Source of the DNA: an uncultured Massilia sp.
Lineage (GTDB): Bacteria; Pseudomonadota; Gammaproteobacteria; Burkholderiales; Burkholderiaceae_D
Assembly (NCBI GenBank): GCA_913778765.1
Contig: CAJYXO010000148.1
Coordinates: forward strand, 41,154 to 105,153
DNA length: 64,000 bases
Direction: 5' to 3'
This document shows, in pieces, positions 10,815-20,639 of this stretch. Every line of letters begins with the position of its first letter. The stretch's first letter is position 1. Made by a program: the position numbers and the translations under genes. The notes under the pieces were generated by a model. That model saw only the letters and a program-made list of their open reading frames with translations. It was not told the DNA's origin and ran no database searches.

Positions 10815-12194
10815 ATGCGTAAGACTTCACTCGCGCTGGCGCTGCTGACCGCGGCTGTCCTGTCCGCCTGCGGCGGCAATGGCCCCAGCGCCGGCAACCA
10901 GACGCCCAAGATCCAGTTCAGCAACCAGGTCACTTTTGGCGACAGCCTCTCCGACGTCGGCACCTATGCCGTCGGTTCAATCGCGGCTCTGGGCGGTGGC
11001 CAGTACACCATCAACGGCAACAACACCACGATCAACCCCGAGCTGACCGGCAAGAACTACACCACCCTGATCGCCGCCCAGCTCGGCCTGAAGGCGCCGT
11101 GCGCAGCCCAGACCGGCCTGGTCGGCACCGACACGACCGGCTCGACCGATCCCGCCGTTCCCAAGTTCGATTTCAATGAGCCGGTCGTCAACCACCAGGA
11201 ATGCTTCAATTACGCGCAAGGCGGCGCCCGTGTGACCAACCCGATCGGCCCGGGTAACCGCGCCCTCGACCCGAACGCTGTCATTGCGGTTGGCCAGATG
11301 ACGGTGCCGGTCGTGACCCAGATCCAGAACCACCTGAGCAAGTCGGGCGGCAAGTTCTCCGGCACCGAACTGGTCATCGTGATGGCGGGCGGTAACGACG
11401 TGCTGGAACTGCTGGGCGAATTCTCCGCCGGCGCGACCAAGGACGCCGGCACCGCGCTGGCAACCAGCCTGGTCCAGCAACTGGCGCCGGGCACCGCCAA
11501 TCCGGCCACCGGCGCGGCAGCCATCCAGGCCGCGATCGTCGCCAACCAGAAGAACGCTGCCGACGTCATCATCAAGGCGGCGATCACCGCTGCTGTGATG
11601 AACGGCAACACTGCCGCGGCCGCCAACGCAGCCACGATCGGCGCCACCGCCGGCGCCGCCGCGCAAACCGCCGCCGCGAAATACCAGGCAGCGCACAGCG
11701 GTGAGCTGGTGACCGCGATGGGCACCGCCGGCGACGAGCTGGCCGTGCAGGTCAAGACCCAGATCGTGGGCAAGGGCGCGAACTACGTGGTCGTGAACAA
11801 CCTGCCGGACGTGTCGATCTCGCCGTCGGCCAAGGCGCAGTCGGCCGACACCCAGAAGCTGATCGCCGCCATGGTGGCCGAGTTCAACAAGCGTCTGCTG
11901 GCCGGCCTCGGCAACGACCCGAAGGTCCTGTACGTCGACCTGGCCGCCATCAGCCGCGACCAGTCGGTCAACCCGACCCCGTACGGCCTGACCAACACCA
12001 CGACCCCGGCCTGCGACCTGAGCACCGCCAAGAACCCGCTGGGAACCTCGCTGATCTGTAACAAGAACAACCTGATCGCCGGCGACGTCAGCCACTACAT
12101 GTTCGCCGACTCCGTGCACCCGACCCCGTTCGAGTACGCGCTGATCGCACGCTATGTGCTCGAGCAGATGGCGGCAGTCAAGGGCTGGCTGTAA
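10815..12194 (+). CDS. SGNH/GDSL-family lipoprotein hydrolase
   Basis: Secreted esterase-like lipoprotein of 459 residues with a signal ending LSACGG. Block I is FGDSLSDVGTYAVG (catalytic Ser in GDS), block III is MAGGNDVLELL, and block V is FADSVHPTPFEY with the Asp-His pair, so the catalytic set looks complete. Between them is an alanine-rich insertion (about residues 225-290). The strong TAGGAG ribosome-binding site fixes the ATG at 10815. It precedes an OmpW-like porin by 57 bases. Probable substrates are lipids or short-chain esters, by family only. Confidence 0.85.
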   Translation: MRKTSLALALLTAAVLSACGGNGPSAGNQTPKIQFSNQVTFGDSLSDVGTYAVGSIAALGGGQYTINGNNTTINPELTGKNYTTLIAAQLGLKAPCAAQTGLVGTDTTGSTDPAVPKFDFNEPVVNHQECFNYAQGGARVTNPIGPGNRALDPNAVIAVGQMTVPVVTQIQNHLSKSGGKFSGTELVIVMAGGNDVLELLGEFSAGATKDAGTALATSLVQQLAPGTANPATGAAAIQAAIVANQKNAADVIIKAAITAAVMNGNTAAAANAATIGATAGAAAQTAAAKYQAAHSGELVTAMGTAGDELAVQVKTQIVGKGANYVVVNNLPDVSISPSAKAQSADTQKLIAAMVAEFNKRLLAGLGNDPKVLYVDLAAISRDQSVNPTPYGLTNTTTPACDLSTAKNPLGTSLICNKNNLIAGDVSHYMFADSVHPTPFEYALIARYVLEQMAAVKGWL

Positions 12195-12251
12195 TTCACG
12201 GCAGGCCTCGCCGGAAAGGCGGGGCCGATCACAAAAGAATCAGGAGAATCC

Positions 12252-12932
12252 ATGAAAGTTAGCAAGAATGCTGTGAAACTGCTGGTCGCCGCGGGTGCGC
12301 TGGCTGTCGCGACCGGCGCGCAAGCGCAGTCGAAAGGCCAGTTTGCCGTGTCGGTGGGCGCCAACATGCTCAAGCCGCACGTCGAAAGCGGCTTCATCTC
12401 CGCGCCGGCACTGCCGGGCTCGCAGGGCGACGTCGGCAAGGACACCCAGCCGGTGGCCGTCATCACCTACGGCCTGACCGACAACATCTCGGTCGAGACC
12501 GCGATCGGCACCCCGTACAAGCACAAGATCTACGGCGCCGGCGCCATCGCCGGTACCGGCCAGCTGGGCACGGTCGAAGCCCTGCCGGCGATCGCGCTGC
12601 TGCAGTACCGCTTCTTCAGCCCGACCTCGATGATCCGTCCTTTCGTCGGCCTGGGCGTGACCTATGCGATGTTCCAGAAGGAAACCGGTTCGTTCGCGAT
12701 GACCGCCCTGACCAATCCGGGCGGCGGCACCCCGACCACCTTCCGCATCGACAACAAGTGGACCTACTCGGGCCAGGTCGGCCTGCAGTTCAACCTCAAC
12801 GAGAAATGGTTCGCCAACGCGGCCTTCATCAAGACCAAGCTGAGCACCGATGTGCACTTCTCGACCAACCAGAACCAGCGCATGCGCCTGGATCCGGATT
12901 CGTACATCCTGTCGGTCGGCTACAAGTTCTGA
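12252..12932 (+). CDS. OmpW-family outer membrane protein
   Basis: Small outer-membrane beta-barrel of 226 residues. It has a cleavable signal ending GAQAQS, alternating amphipathic strands, a central PFVGLGVTYAMF strand, and ends in YILSVGYKF with the terminal Phe that BamA-dependent barrels need. OmpW proteins form narrow channels for hydrophobic molecules. AGGAGAATCC sits just before the ATG. A strong terminator follows. Confidence 0.88.
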   Translation: MKVSKNAVKLLVAAGALAVATGAQAQSKGQFAVSVGANMLKPHVESGFISAPALPGSQGDVGKDTQPVAVITYGLTDNISVETAIGTPYKHKIYGAGAIAGTGQLGTVEALPAIALLQYRFFSPTSMIRPFVGLGVTYAMFQKETGSFAMTALTNPGGGTPTTFRIDNKWTYSGQVGLQFNLNEKWFANAAFIKTKLSTDVHFSTNQNQRMRLDPDSYILSVGYKF

Positions 12933-12954
12933 GTTGTAGACAGATCTCGTAGTT

Positions 12955-12988
12955 AAAAAAAAACCCGTCGCGTGACGGGTTTTTTTTT
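12955..12988. terminator. Bidirectional intrinsic terminator between the OmpW-like gene and gcdH
   Basis: Inverted repeat AAACCCGTC (12961-12969) and GACGGGTTT (12974-12982) with a GCGT loop, flanked by an A-run on the left and a T-run on the right. It can end transcripts from both convergent genes. Confidence 0.9.
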
Positions 12989-13000
12989 GTCCGGCGAGGA

Positions 13001-14194
13001 TCAGAACGCCGCGATGCCGGTTTGCGCACGGCCCAGGATCAGGGCGTGGATGTCGTGCGTGCCTTCATAGGTGTTGACCACTTCCAGGTTCACCATGTGG
13101 CGGATGATGCCGAACTCGTCGGAGATGCCGTTGCCGCCGAGCATGTCGCGTGCGGTGCGGGCGATGTCCAGCGACTTGCCGCAGGAATTGCGCTTCATGA
13201 TCGAGGTGATCTCGACCGCGGCGGTGCCCTCGTCCTTCATGCGGCCCAGGCGCAGGCAGCCCTGCAGGCCCAGGGTGATTTCGGTCTGCATGTCGGCCAG
13301 TTTCTTTTGCACCAGCTGGTTGGCGGCGAGCGGCTTGCCGAACTGCTGGCGGTCCAGCACGTACTGGCGCGCGGTGTGCCAGCAGTCTTCCGCCGCGCCC
13401 AGCGCGCCCCAGGCGATGCCGTAGCGGGCCGAGTTCAGGCAGGTGAACGGACCCTTCAGGCCGCGCACCTCCGGGAAGGCGTTTTCTTCCGGGCAGAACA
13501 CTTCGTCCATGACGATTTCGCCGGTGACGGAGGAACGCAGGCCGAATTTGCCGTGGATCGCCGGTGCACTCAAACCTTTCCAGCCTTTTTCCAGCACGAA
13601 GCCGCGGATCGCGCCTTCATCGTCCTTGGCCCACACCACGAACACGTCGGCGACCGGCGAGTTGGTGATCCACATCTTCGAGCCGGTCAGCGAATAGCCG
13701 CCGTCGACCTTGCGCGCGCGGGTGACCATCGAGGCCGGGTCGGAGCCGTGGTTCGGTTCGGTCAGGCCGAAGCAGCCGATCCATTCGCCGGTGGCCAGTT
13801 TCGGCAGGTATTTCTGCTTGGTTTCCTCGTTCGCGAATTCGTAGATCGGCACCATGACCAGCGAGGACTGCACGCTCATCATCGAGCGGTAGCCGGAATC
13901 GACGCGCTCGACTTCGCGCGCGATCAGGCCGTATGACACATAGTTCAGGCCCGGGCCGCCATACTGTTCCGGAATGGTCGGGCCCAGCAGGCCGAGTTCG
14001 CCCATTTCGCGGAAGATGGACGTGTCCATGGTTTCGTGGCGGAAAGCCTCGAGGATGCGCGGCTTCAGCTTGTCCTGGCAGTACGCGGCGGCGGCGTCGC
14101 GCACCATGCGCTCTTCGTCATTCAGCTGCTCGTTCAGCAGCAGCGGATCATCCCAGTGGAACTGGGCTTTACGGGGCGAATCGGAACGGCTCAC
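13001..14194 (-). CDS. gcdH: Glutaryl-CoA dehydrogenase
   Basis: FAD-dependent acyl-CoA dehydrogenase that oxidises and decarboxylates glutaryl-CoA to crotonyl-CoA in lysine/tryptophan breakdown. Signatures are [13 protein letters not shown] (FAD/substrate), [36 protein letters not shown] and the catalytic glutamate in [14 protein letters not shown] at 14194 with GGAG seven bases upstream gives 397 residues, the normal family length; the open frame extends further upstream without support. Confidence 0.9.
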   Translation of the reverse strand: MSRSDSPRKAQFHWDDPLLLNEQLNDEERMVRDAAAAYCQDKLKPRILEAFRHETMDTSIFREMGELGLLGPTIPEQYGGPGLNYVSYGLIAREVERVDSGYRSMMSVQSSLVMVPIYEFANEETKQKYLPKLATGEWIGCFGLTEPNHGSDPASMVTRARKVDGGYSLTGSKMWITNSPVADVFVVWAKDDEGAIRGFVLEKGWKGLSAPAIHGKFGLRSSVTGEIVMDEVFCPEENAFPEVRGLKGPFTCLNSARYGIAWGALGAAEDCWHTARQYVLDRQQFGKPLAANQLVQKKLADMQTEITLGLQGCLRLGRMKDEGTAAVEITSIMKRNSCGKSLDIARTARDMLGGNGISDEFGIIRHMVNLEVVNTYEGTHDIHALILGRAQTGIAAF

Positions 14195-14347
14195 AGGGAC
14201 TCCTGTCTCAGAAGAATCTTGTTGGACGTGGGCGGTCTGGCGCCGCCCGGCTTCGAGCATTATAAAAATTGCTGGTGGTTGCGGCTTTTGAAATGGCGAC
14301 GTTTATTTTCATTTTCGTCACCGCGGTCGGGGCCGCTGGCTGGACAC

Positions 14348-14363
14348 CGGGGTCTGACCCCTC
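14348..14363. repeat. Short GGGGTCTGACCCC palindrome-like element
   Basis: CGGGGTCTGACCCCT lies just after the end of the flavin reductase gene and is followed by CCGGGGTCG. Near-palindromes of the GGGGTC-AGACCCC kind recur in many betaproteobacterial intergenic regions. Only one copy is evident here, so its repeat status rests on general knowledge. Confidence 0.35.
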
Positions 14364-14887
14364 TACCGGGGTCGCGCCCCTGTCGTGCCGAACTGGCCGC
14401 CGTGGAAGATCAGGGCCGGCTGCGGATGCACGGCGCAGTCCTCGACTTCGCCGACGAAGATGACGTGGTCGCCTTCCGGATAGCGGCTGCGGTTGTGGCA
14501 TTCGAACCAGGCGGTCACGCCTTTCAGGATCGGCTGGCCGGTGCGCGAGAGTTCGTAGTCGGTGCTGGCGAAGGGGTCTTCGCCGCGGCGCGAGAAACGC
14601 CGCGCGAGGTCTTCCTGGCCGGCCGAGAGCACATTGATCACGTAGTGCGAGTTGCCGCTGAAGATGGGCAGGCTGTTGGCCCTGTCGGACAGGCTCCACA
14701 GCACCAGCGGCGGTTCCAGCGACACGGAATTGAAGGAACTGGCGGTCAACCCGCGAAAACTGCCGTCGGCCAGGCGGGTGGTAATGACGGTGACGCCCGT
14801 CGCAAACTGGGACAGGGCCTGGCGGAAATGCGCGGAATCGAAACCGCGGGCGGCGGAGCGGGGAGAGCTGGTGTTCATTTGCGCCAT
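14363..14887 (-). CDS. Flavin reductase family protein (FMN-binding split barrel)
   Basis: About 174 residues with the flavin reductase split-barrel pattern: FRQALSQFATGVTVIT, GLTASSFNSVSLEPPLVLWSL, NVLSAGQEDLARRFS and the C-terminal GDHVIFVGEVED. Such proteins reduce FMN/FAD with NAD(P)H for two-component monooxygenases. I chose ATG 14887 (MAQMNTSS); the ATG nine bases later is equally possible, and the longer frame lacks family similarity. No monooxygenase partner is adjacent. It is divergent from msrA. Confidence 0.85.
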   Translation of the reverse strand: MAQMNTSSPRSAARGFDSAHFRQALSQFATGVTVITTRLADGSFRGLTASSFNSVSLEPPLVLWSLSDRANSLPIFSGNSHYVINVLSAGQEDLARRFSRRGEDPFASTDYELSRTGQPILKGVTAWFECHNRSRYPEGDHVIFVGEVEDCAVHPQPALIFHGGQFGTTGARPR

Positions 14888-14997
14888 TATGCCATCAACA
14901 CCCCGGGCGCCCGGCCCCGCAACGGCGGGCATGCACGGCCGTGCGCTTTCGGTTACAGTGAAACCATGAAAAACTTCCATCCTGCAGAGGAAAACGT

Positions 14998-15537
14998 ATG
15001 AGCCAGCAATCGGCAACCGATGTGGCGATTCTGGGCGGCGGATGTTTCTGGTGCCTGGAAGCGGTGTATCTGGAGGCGCGCGGCGTGACCCGCGTCGAAT
15101 CCGGGTACATGGGCGGCGCCACCACCGGGCCGACCTATGAACAGGTGTGCGCCGGCACCACCGGCCATGCCGAAGTGGTGCGCCTGGAGTTCGACCCCAG
15201 CGTGATCTCCTACCGCGATCTCCTGGAGATCTTCTTCACCATCCACGACCCGACGACCCTGAACCGCCAGGGCAACGACGTCGGCACCCAGTACCGCTCG
15301 GTCATCTTCTTCACCTCGCCGGAACAGGAAGCGACGGCGCGCCAGGTGATGGCGGAAATGGCGGCGGTGTGGGACGCACCCATCGTCACGCAAATCCTGC
15401 CGCAGGAAACCTGGTACAAGGCCGAGGACTACCACCAGAATTACTTCGCGCAGCACCCGCTGCAGGGCTACTGCGCCTTCGTGGTGGCGCCCAAGGTGGC
15501 GAAGTTCCGCAAGACCTTCGCGGACAGGATGAAATAA
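14998..15537 (+). CDS. msrA: Peptide-methionine (S)-S-oxide reductase
   Basis: Repairs methionine-S-sulfoxide in proteins. The 179-residue protein has the active-site motif GGGCFWCLEAVY near the N-terminus, ESGYMGG, and DPTTLNRQGNDVGTQYRS, all diagnostic of MsrA. AGAGGAAAACGT before the ATG provides the ribosome-binding site. No msrB lies next to it. Confidence 0.96.
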   Translation: MSQQSATDVAILGGGCFWCLEAVYLEARGVTRVESGYMGGATTGPTYEQVCAGTTGHAEVVRLEFDPSVISYRDLLEIFFTIHDPTTLNRQGNDVGTQYRSVIFFTSPEQEATARQVMAEMAAVWDAPIVTQILPQETWYKAEDYHQNYFAQHPLQGYCAFVVAPKVAKFRKTFADRMK

Positions 15538-15555
15538 GGTCGGCCGGCGCGGACC

Positions 15556-16803
15556 TCAATGCCGCGTCGACGTCAAATCGACCGCGCCGCTGCCATCGTA
15601 CATGTAGGCCCTTGACCACGGCATCTGCGCCGGATCCTGTCCTGCCTTGCCGCACACGACCTGGTACAGGCTGATCCAGTCGTGCGCAAAGGCGTAGGCG
15701 CAACCCGCCAGGTAGACGTGCCAGATGCGGAAGGTCTTGGGATCGGCCAGCTGGCGGATGCGCGCGGCATTGGCTTCGAAGTTCTCGGTCCAGAGCGCGC
15801 AGGTGCGCGCGTAGTGGCGGCGCAGGTTTTCGACGTCGCGCACTTCGAGCCCGCCTTCCTGCATGCCGCGGATCACGCTGGAGAGGTGCGCCAGCTCGCC
15901 GTGCGGGAACACGTAGCGGCCGATGAATTCGCCGCTGCCATGGGGGCTGGCGCGATGTTCGATGTCGGTGGTCGTGATGCCGTGGTTCATCACCACGCCG
16001 CCCGGCGCCAGCAGCTGGTTCACGCGGGCAAAGTAGTCGGGCAGGTGCTGCACGCCCACATGCTCGAACATGCCGACGCTGGTGATGCGGTCGAATTCGC
16101 CGCCCACGTCGCGGTAGTCCTGCAGGCGGATTTCGATGCGGTCCTGCAGCCCGGCCCGGGCAACCCGTTCGCGGGCCAGCTCGAACTGGTTCTGCGACAA
16201 CGTGACGCCAACACAACGGGCACCGAATTTCTGCGCCGCCCTCAGCACCAGCGCGCCCCAGCCGCAGCCGATGTCCAGCAGGGTATGGCCCGGCTGCACG
16301 CCGATCTTGGTGAGGATGTGGTCGATCTTGGCGGTCTGGGCGGTGGCCAGGTCTTCGTTGCCGGTCTCGAAGTAGGCGCAGGAATACACCATGTTCGGAT
16401 CGAGAAATTCCTTGTAGAACTCGTTCGACACGTCGTAGTGGTAGCGGATCGCCTCGGCGTCCTTTTCACGGGTATGCGGCGAGACCAGGCGCAGCGCGCT
16501 GGCGACCTTGCTGGTGCGGGGCGGCTTGCCGGTCGATTCCGCCAGTGAATTGCCGATCTGGATCATGTCCGCCGCCCGTCCTTCGATCTCGAGCGCCCCT
16601 TCGACATAGGCCTCGCCGAGGCTGCCGAGGGTCGGCGACAGCAGGTAGCGCAGGCTGCCGGGTCCCGGCACGCGGATTTTCACGCGCGGCTGTTCGGATG
16701 ACAGGTCGACCTGCTCGCCGTTCCACAGCTCGACGCGCAGCGGCAGGTTGTATTTGTTGCGGATGCCTGTGGTCCAGGCGGATAACTTCATCTGGTCGAA
16801 CAC
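15556..16803 (-). CDS. Cyclopropane-fatty-acyl-phospholipid synthase family methyltransferase
   Basis: SAM-dependent methyltransferase acting on unsaturated acyl chains of membrane phospholipids, by family. The 415 residues contain the SAM loop TLLDIGCGWGALVL, the upstream YHYDVSNEFYKEFLD motif, SVGMFEHVG and the C-terminal WIS-Y region. It is close to E. coli Cfa in length (382) with an N-terminal extension. Convergent with msrA, 18 bases apart; 56 bases downstream of the PdxH fusion gene on the same strand, so possibly co-transcribed. Confidence 0.9.
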   Translation of the reverse strand: MFDQMKLSAWTTGIRNKYNLPLRVELWNGEQVDLSSEQPRVKIRVPGPGSLRYLLSPTLGSLGEAYVEGALEIEGRAADMIQIGNSLAESTGKPPRTSKVASALRLVSPHTREKDAEAIRYHYDVSNEFYKEFLDPNMVYSCAYFETGNEDLATAQTAKIDHILTKIGVQPGHTLLDIGCGWGALVLRAAQKFGARCVGVTLSQNQFELARERVARAGLQDRIEIRLQDYRDVGGEFDRITSVGMFEHVGVQHLPDYFARVNQLLAPGGVVMNHGITTTDIEHRASPHGSGEFIGRYVFPHGELAHLSSVIRGMQEGGLEVRDVENLRRHYARTCALWTENFEANAARIRQLADPKTFRIWHVYLAGCAYAFAHDWISLYQVVCGKAGQDPAQMPWSRAYMYDGSGAVDLTSTRH

Positions 16804-16859
16804 GCGAAACCCCTCCGGCTGACGGAGCTTCGCCGAACCATCGCGGCTGTCGAAGCCCC

Positions 16860-18125
16860 TTACGGTTGCAAACGCTGCCGCGTCCAGCTGCCATCTTCCT
16901 GACGCGTGTATACGACACGGTCGTGGAAGCGTGAACGCCGCCCCTGCCAGAACTCGATCCGTTCCGGCACCAGTCGAAAACCGCCCCAGTTCTCTGGGCG
17001 CTGGGGCGTCTCTCCAACCTGTCGCGCAACGTCCTCGTAGTGGTGTTCGAGATCTGCGCGGCTGGCGATCGGCGCGCTTTGTCGAGACGCAATCGCCGAC
17101 AGCCGGCTCTTCAGCGGCCGGCTGTTGAAGTATTTGTCGCTTTCTTCGGCAGAGGTGCGCTCGACTTTTCCTTCGATTCGCACCTGCCGTTCAAGTTCGC
17201 TCCAAAAGAATAGCAGACATGCAAACGGATTGCCGCTCAGTTGTTTTCCCTTCTGGCTGTCGTAGTTCGTGTACCAGGTGAAACCGCGGGCGTCGAACTG
17301 CTTGATCAGCACGATGCGCGAGCTCGGCCGGCCATCCTCGTCGACGGTCGACACCCCCATCGCGTTCGGTTCGTTGACCTCGGCCTTCAGCGCTTCTTCG
17401 AACCAGCGGGTGAACTGCTGGATCGGGTCATCCAGAACGTCGTTCTCGTCCAGGCTGGCCCGGCCGTAATCCTTGCGCAGGTCGGCCACGCGCTCGCCGA
17501 CCGACACCGTGGTGCCCGGCGCCGGCACGCTGCCGCCCGGCATCGCCACGTCCGGCACGGCCGCCGTAGCCGTCTCTGCCGCCGGGTTGCCGGTGTCGAT
17601 GCCGCGGCGGCGCTGCATGGCCTGGCCGAGCTGCCGCATCTGCTCGGGTCCGAACAGCCGCAAGGCCATCGGCGCCATCGTGTTTTCCTCGCGCTCCATA
17701 TGCCCCAGGTAACGCTGGGCAAAGCGCTGCACGGTCGAGCTCGACAGTTGCGCGCCGCTGCCATCGGCGATGGCGGTCAGCTGTTCGTGCAGGTCCTGCC
17801 ACATGGCATCCATGTCCTTGTGGTCCTGCAGGATCACCGGCGCCAGCGCCTGCAGGGTGGCGGCATCCTCGCCCTGGGCGATCGCGCGCAGCATCGGGAT
17901 CAGGTCCTGCTCTTCGTCTTCGTGGTGCAGGTGGGCGGCCTTCTCGAAATACTTCAGTACCGCGCTGGCCGCCTGGCGCGCCTGCTCGTCGGCGCCATGT
18001 TGCGGCAGGTGCGCCAGCAGTTTTTCCAGCGTCGCCAACTGCTTGCGGATGCGTCCGTGGCAATGCTTGAGCACGGCGACAGGCTGGTCGAAATCGGGGG
18101 CGGTGTCTGGAAGAAGCGAGTTCAT
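16860..18125 (-). CDS. pdxH: Hemerythrin-like domain fused to pyridoxamine 5'-phosphate oxidase
   Basis: A 421-residue two-domain protein. Residues about 11-160 form an HHE four-helix domain with candidate di-iron ligands H21/H23, H67/H68 and E71/E72, H102, H142 and E146. After a proline/alanine-rich linker (about 180-208), residues 211-421 are a full-length Pdx[61 protein letters not shown], and a C-terminal RLQP. PdxH is an FMN enzyme that makes pyridoxal phosphate and uses O2, releasing H2O2. The reading frame is continuous, so the fusion is real unless an assembly error joined two genes. The role of the iron domain (oxygen supply or sensing) is speculation. Confidence 0.88.
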   Translation of the reverse strand: MNSLLPDTAPDFDQPVAVLKHCHGRIRKQLATLEKLLAHLPQHGADEQARQAASAVLKYFEKAAHLHHEDEEQDLIPMLRAIAQGEDAATLQALAPVILQDHKDMDAMWQDLHEQLTAIADGSGAQLSSSTVQRFAQRYLGHMEREENTMAPMALRLFGPEQMRQLGQAMQRRRGIDTGNPAAETATAAVPDVAMPGGSVPAPGTTVSVGERVADLRKDYGRASLDENDVLDDPIQQFTRWFEEALKAEVNEPNAMGVSTVDEDGRPSSRIVLIKQFDARGFTWYTNYDSQKGKQLSGNPFACLLFFWSELERQVRIEGKVERTSAEESDKYFNSRPLKSRLSAIASRQSAPIASRADLEHHYEDVARQVGETPQRPENWGGFRLVPERIEFWQGRRSRFHDRVVYTRQEDGSWTRQRLQP

Positions 18126-18224
18126 GGTGGCTGTTGCGGACGCGTAGAAAGAGAGAAAAATTTGGTTGACTGAAAGTTATTTTAGAGCAAGGACGCGCTT
18201 TCCGTCCGGTAAAATGGCGGGATC

Positions 18225-19088
18225 ATGACGACATTATCTCTAGACGAAGTCGACTTCGAACGCCGCTTCGGCGGCATCGCCCGTCTCTACGGCGAGCGTG
18301 CACTGGAACGCTTCCGCAAGGCGCACGTTTGCGTCATCGGCGTCGGCGGCGTCGGTTCGTGGATCGTCGAAGCGCTGGCGCGCAGCGCGGTCGGCCGCCT
18401 GACCCTGATCGACCTCGATAACGTGGCCGAATCGAACATCAACCGCCAGATCCAGGCGCTGTCGACGACGGTCGGCATGCCGAAGATCGAGGCTTTGAGG
18501 CAGCGTATCGCGCTGATCAACCCCTATTGCGAAGTCGAGCTGGTCGAGGATTTCATCGACCCGGACAACATCCCGCAGATGGTCGCGCCGGGCAAGTTCG
18601 ACTTCGTGTTCGACGCCATCGACAGCGTCAAGGCCAAGGCGGCCCTGATCGCCCACTGCCGCGACCATGCGATCCCCTTGACGGTGATCGGCGGCGCCGG
18701 CGGCCAGCTGGATCCGACGAAAATCGAGGTGCGCGACCTGGCCCGCACCGAGCAGGAGCCGCTGCTGAAGAAGGTGCGCAAGATCCTGCGCGCCCAGTAC
18801 GGCTTCGCAAAGGGCGAGAAGAACAAGTACCACATCGACGCCGTGTTCTCGATGGAGCCGCTGCGCTATCCGGAAGCGGGCGATGCCTGCGCGATCGATG
18901 CCAACAGCATCACCGGGCTGAACTGCGCCGGTTTCGGCTCCAGCATGGTCGTCACCGCGACCTTCGGCATGGTTGCCGCCGGCCACATGCTGCGCAAATT
19001 GGCCGAGGAGGCGAATGCCGTGGTGGCGCCGGCTTTGGCCCCGGCCGCCAACGACGCTGTGCAAGGAGAGGTGGCCTTGTTATCATAG
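18225..19088 (+). CDS. tcdA: tRNA threonylcarbamoyladenosine dehydratase
   Basis: ThiF/E1-like enzyme that cyclises t6A to ct6A on tRNA with ATP. The 287 residues show RRFGGIARLYGERALERF at the N-terminus, the nucleotide loop GVGGVGSWIVEALARS, DLDNVAESNINRQ and GGAGGQLDPTKI. Length and motifs match TcdA (CsdL). It acts after the t6A pathway that the tsaC product at 7842-8894 starts. TAAAATGG just upstream may be part of its promoter. Confidence 0.93.
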   Translation: MTTLSLDEVDFERRFGGIARLYGERALERFRKAHVCVIGVGGVGSWIVEALARSAVGRLTLIDLDNVAESNINRQIQALSTTVGMPKIEALRQRIALINPYCEVELVEDFIDPDNIPQMVAPGKFDFVFDAIDSVKAKAALIAHCRDHAIPLTVIGGAGGQLDPTKIEVRDLARTEQEPLLKKVRKILRAQYGFAKGEKNKYHIDAVFSMEPLRYPEAGDACAIDANSITGLNCAGFGSSMVVTATFGMVAAGHMLRKLAEEANAVVAPALAPAANDAVQGEVALLS

Positions 19089-19122
19089 GTTCAGTTATTT
19101 ACTGAACCATGAAAGAGGCTCC

Positions 19123-19629
19123 ATGATCCGTCGTATCGCTTTCGTGACCCTGCTGCTGGCGGCCGCTGCCGCCGGCGCCCAGGATTCCACCCAGACCCAG
19201 GCCCAGACCACCGCGGCCAACCCCGGCAGCGCCCAGCAGGCCACCGACACCCCGGCCCAGCCGACCGCGCAGTCGACCGCGCCGCAGATCCAGATCATCG
19301 ACACCGTCGTCGGCAAGGGCAAGGAAGCCACGATCGGCAGCACCGTCTACGTCAACTACACCGGCTGGTTCTACAAGCCCATGGCCAAGAAGCAGCGCGG
19401 CCGCAAGTTCGATTCCTCGCTGGACGCCGGCCGCGGCCCGCTCGACTTCCCGCTCGGCGCCGGCCGTGTGATCAAGGGTTGGGACCAGGGCGTGGCCGGC
19501 ATGAAGGTGGGCGGCAAGCGTACCCTGATCATCCCGAGCGACCTGGCCTACGGCAAGCGCGGCTCGCCGGGCGGCATCCCGCCGGATTCGGACCTGATCT
19601 TCGACGTGGAACTGCTGGACGTTAAGTAA
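19123..19629 (+). CDS. Periplasmic FKBP-type peptidyl-prolyl isomerase
   Basis: A 168-residue protein with a signal peptide (MIRRIAFVTLLLAAAAAGAQ), a Gln/Thr/Ala-rich linker (about 21-55) and one FKBP domain: VYVNYTGWF, KFDSSLDAGRGPLDFPLG, GWDQGVAGMKVGGKR and DLAYGKRGSPGGIPPDSDL. The ATG at 19123 follows AGAGGCTCC; the longer upstream frame is not coding-like. It should help fold proteins in the periplasm. Confidence 0.92.
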   Translation: MIRRIAFVTLLLAAAAAGAQDSTQTQAQTTAANPGSAQQATDTPAQPTAQSTAPQIQIIDTVVGKGKEATIGSTVYVNYTGWFYKPMAKKQRGRKFDSSLDAGRGPLDFPLGAGRVIKGWDQGVAGMKVGGKRTLIIPSDLAYGKRGSPGGIPPDSDLIFDVELLDVK

Positions 19630-19662
19630 GTCAAATGACAACCTGACGCGGAGGTTTTGAAC

Positions 19663-20607
19663 ATGCGCATCGCGAACGACGTTACTGAACTGATCGGTAA
19701 TACCCCTCTGGTGCGCATCCGGCGCCTGGCCCGGGACGGCGGCGCGGACGCAGTTGCCACGATCCTCGCCAAGCTGGAATTCTATAGTCCGGCCCACAGC
19801 GTCAAGGACCGGATCGGCCTGGCCATGATCGAGGCCGCCGAACGGGACGGCAAGATCGGGCCCGGCACCATCATCGTCGAACCGACCTCCGGCAACACCG
19901 GCATCGCGCTGGCGATGGTGTGCGCGTCGCGCGGCTACCGCTGCCGCCTCGTCATGCCGGAAACCATGAGCAACGAGCGCCGCATGCTGCTGCGCGCCTA
20001 TGGCGCCGAGCTGGTCCTGACTCCCGGCCCGGAAGGCATGCTGGGCGCGATCCGCCGCGCCGAGGAAATCGTGGCCAGCGATCCGCAATGCTTCATGCCG
20101 CAGCAGTTCAACAATCCCGCCAACCCGGAAGTCCATCGCCGCACCACGGCCGAGGAAATCTGGCGCGACACCGACGGCAAGGTCGACATCCTGGTGGCCG
20201 GCGTCGGCACCGGCGGCACCATCACCGGCGTGGCCGAAGTCATCAAGGAACGCAAGCCCGGCTTCCGCGCGATCGCCGTGGAACCGGAAGCCTCACCGAT
20301 GCTCTCCAAAGGCACCAAGGGCCCGCACCCGATCCAGGGCATCGGCGCCGGCTTCGTGCCGCAGGTGCTGAACACACACGCCTACGACGAAGTCATCACC
20401 GTCAGGAACGAGGACGCCTTCGAGACCGCGCGCGCGGCCGCCCGCGAGGAGGGGCTGCTGGTCGGGATCTCGTCGGGAGCGGCGCTGTGGGCGGCGATGC
20501 AGGTGGCCAAGCGGCCGGAGAATGCGGGGAAGATGATCGTGACCATCATTCCTTCGTTTGGGGAGCGGTACCTCAGCACGGCCCTGTACGCCAACTTGGC
20601 GGGCTGA
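19663..20607 (+). CDS. cysK: Cysteine synthase (O-acetylserine sulfhydrylase)
   Basis: PLP enzyme forming cysteine from O-acetylserine and sulfide. The 314 residues include the PLP lysine K48 in HSVKDRIG, the substrate loop [11 protein letters not shown], the phosphate-binding [10 protein letters not shown] and the GISSGAAL segment. The good GGAGG at 19650-19654 selects the ATG at 19663 over an upstream TTG. CysK and CysM are hard to separate by eye; length and the N-terminal ELIGNTPLV fit CysK best. Confidence 0.9.
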   Translation: MRIANDVTELIGNTPLVRIRRLARDGGADAVATILAKLEFYSPAHSVKDRIGLAMIEAAERDGKIGPGTIIVEPTSGNTGIALAMVCASRGYRCRLVMPETMSNERRMLLRAYGAELVLTPGPEGMLGAIRRAEEIVASDPQCFMPQQFNNPANPEVHRRTTAEEIWRDTDGKVDILVAGVGTGGTITGVAEVIKERKPGFRAIAVEPEASPMLSKGTKGPHPIQGIGAGFVPQVLNTHAYDEVITVRNEDAFETARAAAREEGLLVGISSGAALWAAMQVAKRPENAGKMIVTIIPSFGERYLSTALYANLAG

Positions 20608-20639
20608 TTTTCGCGTGGGCACGGCGTGCCCACCCTGGC

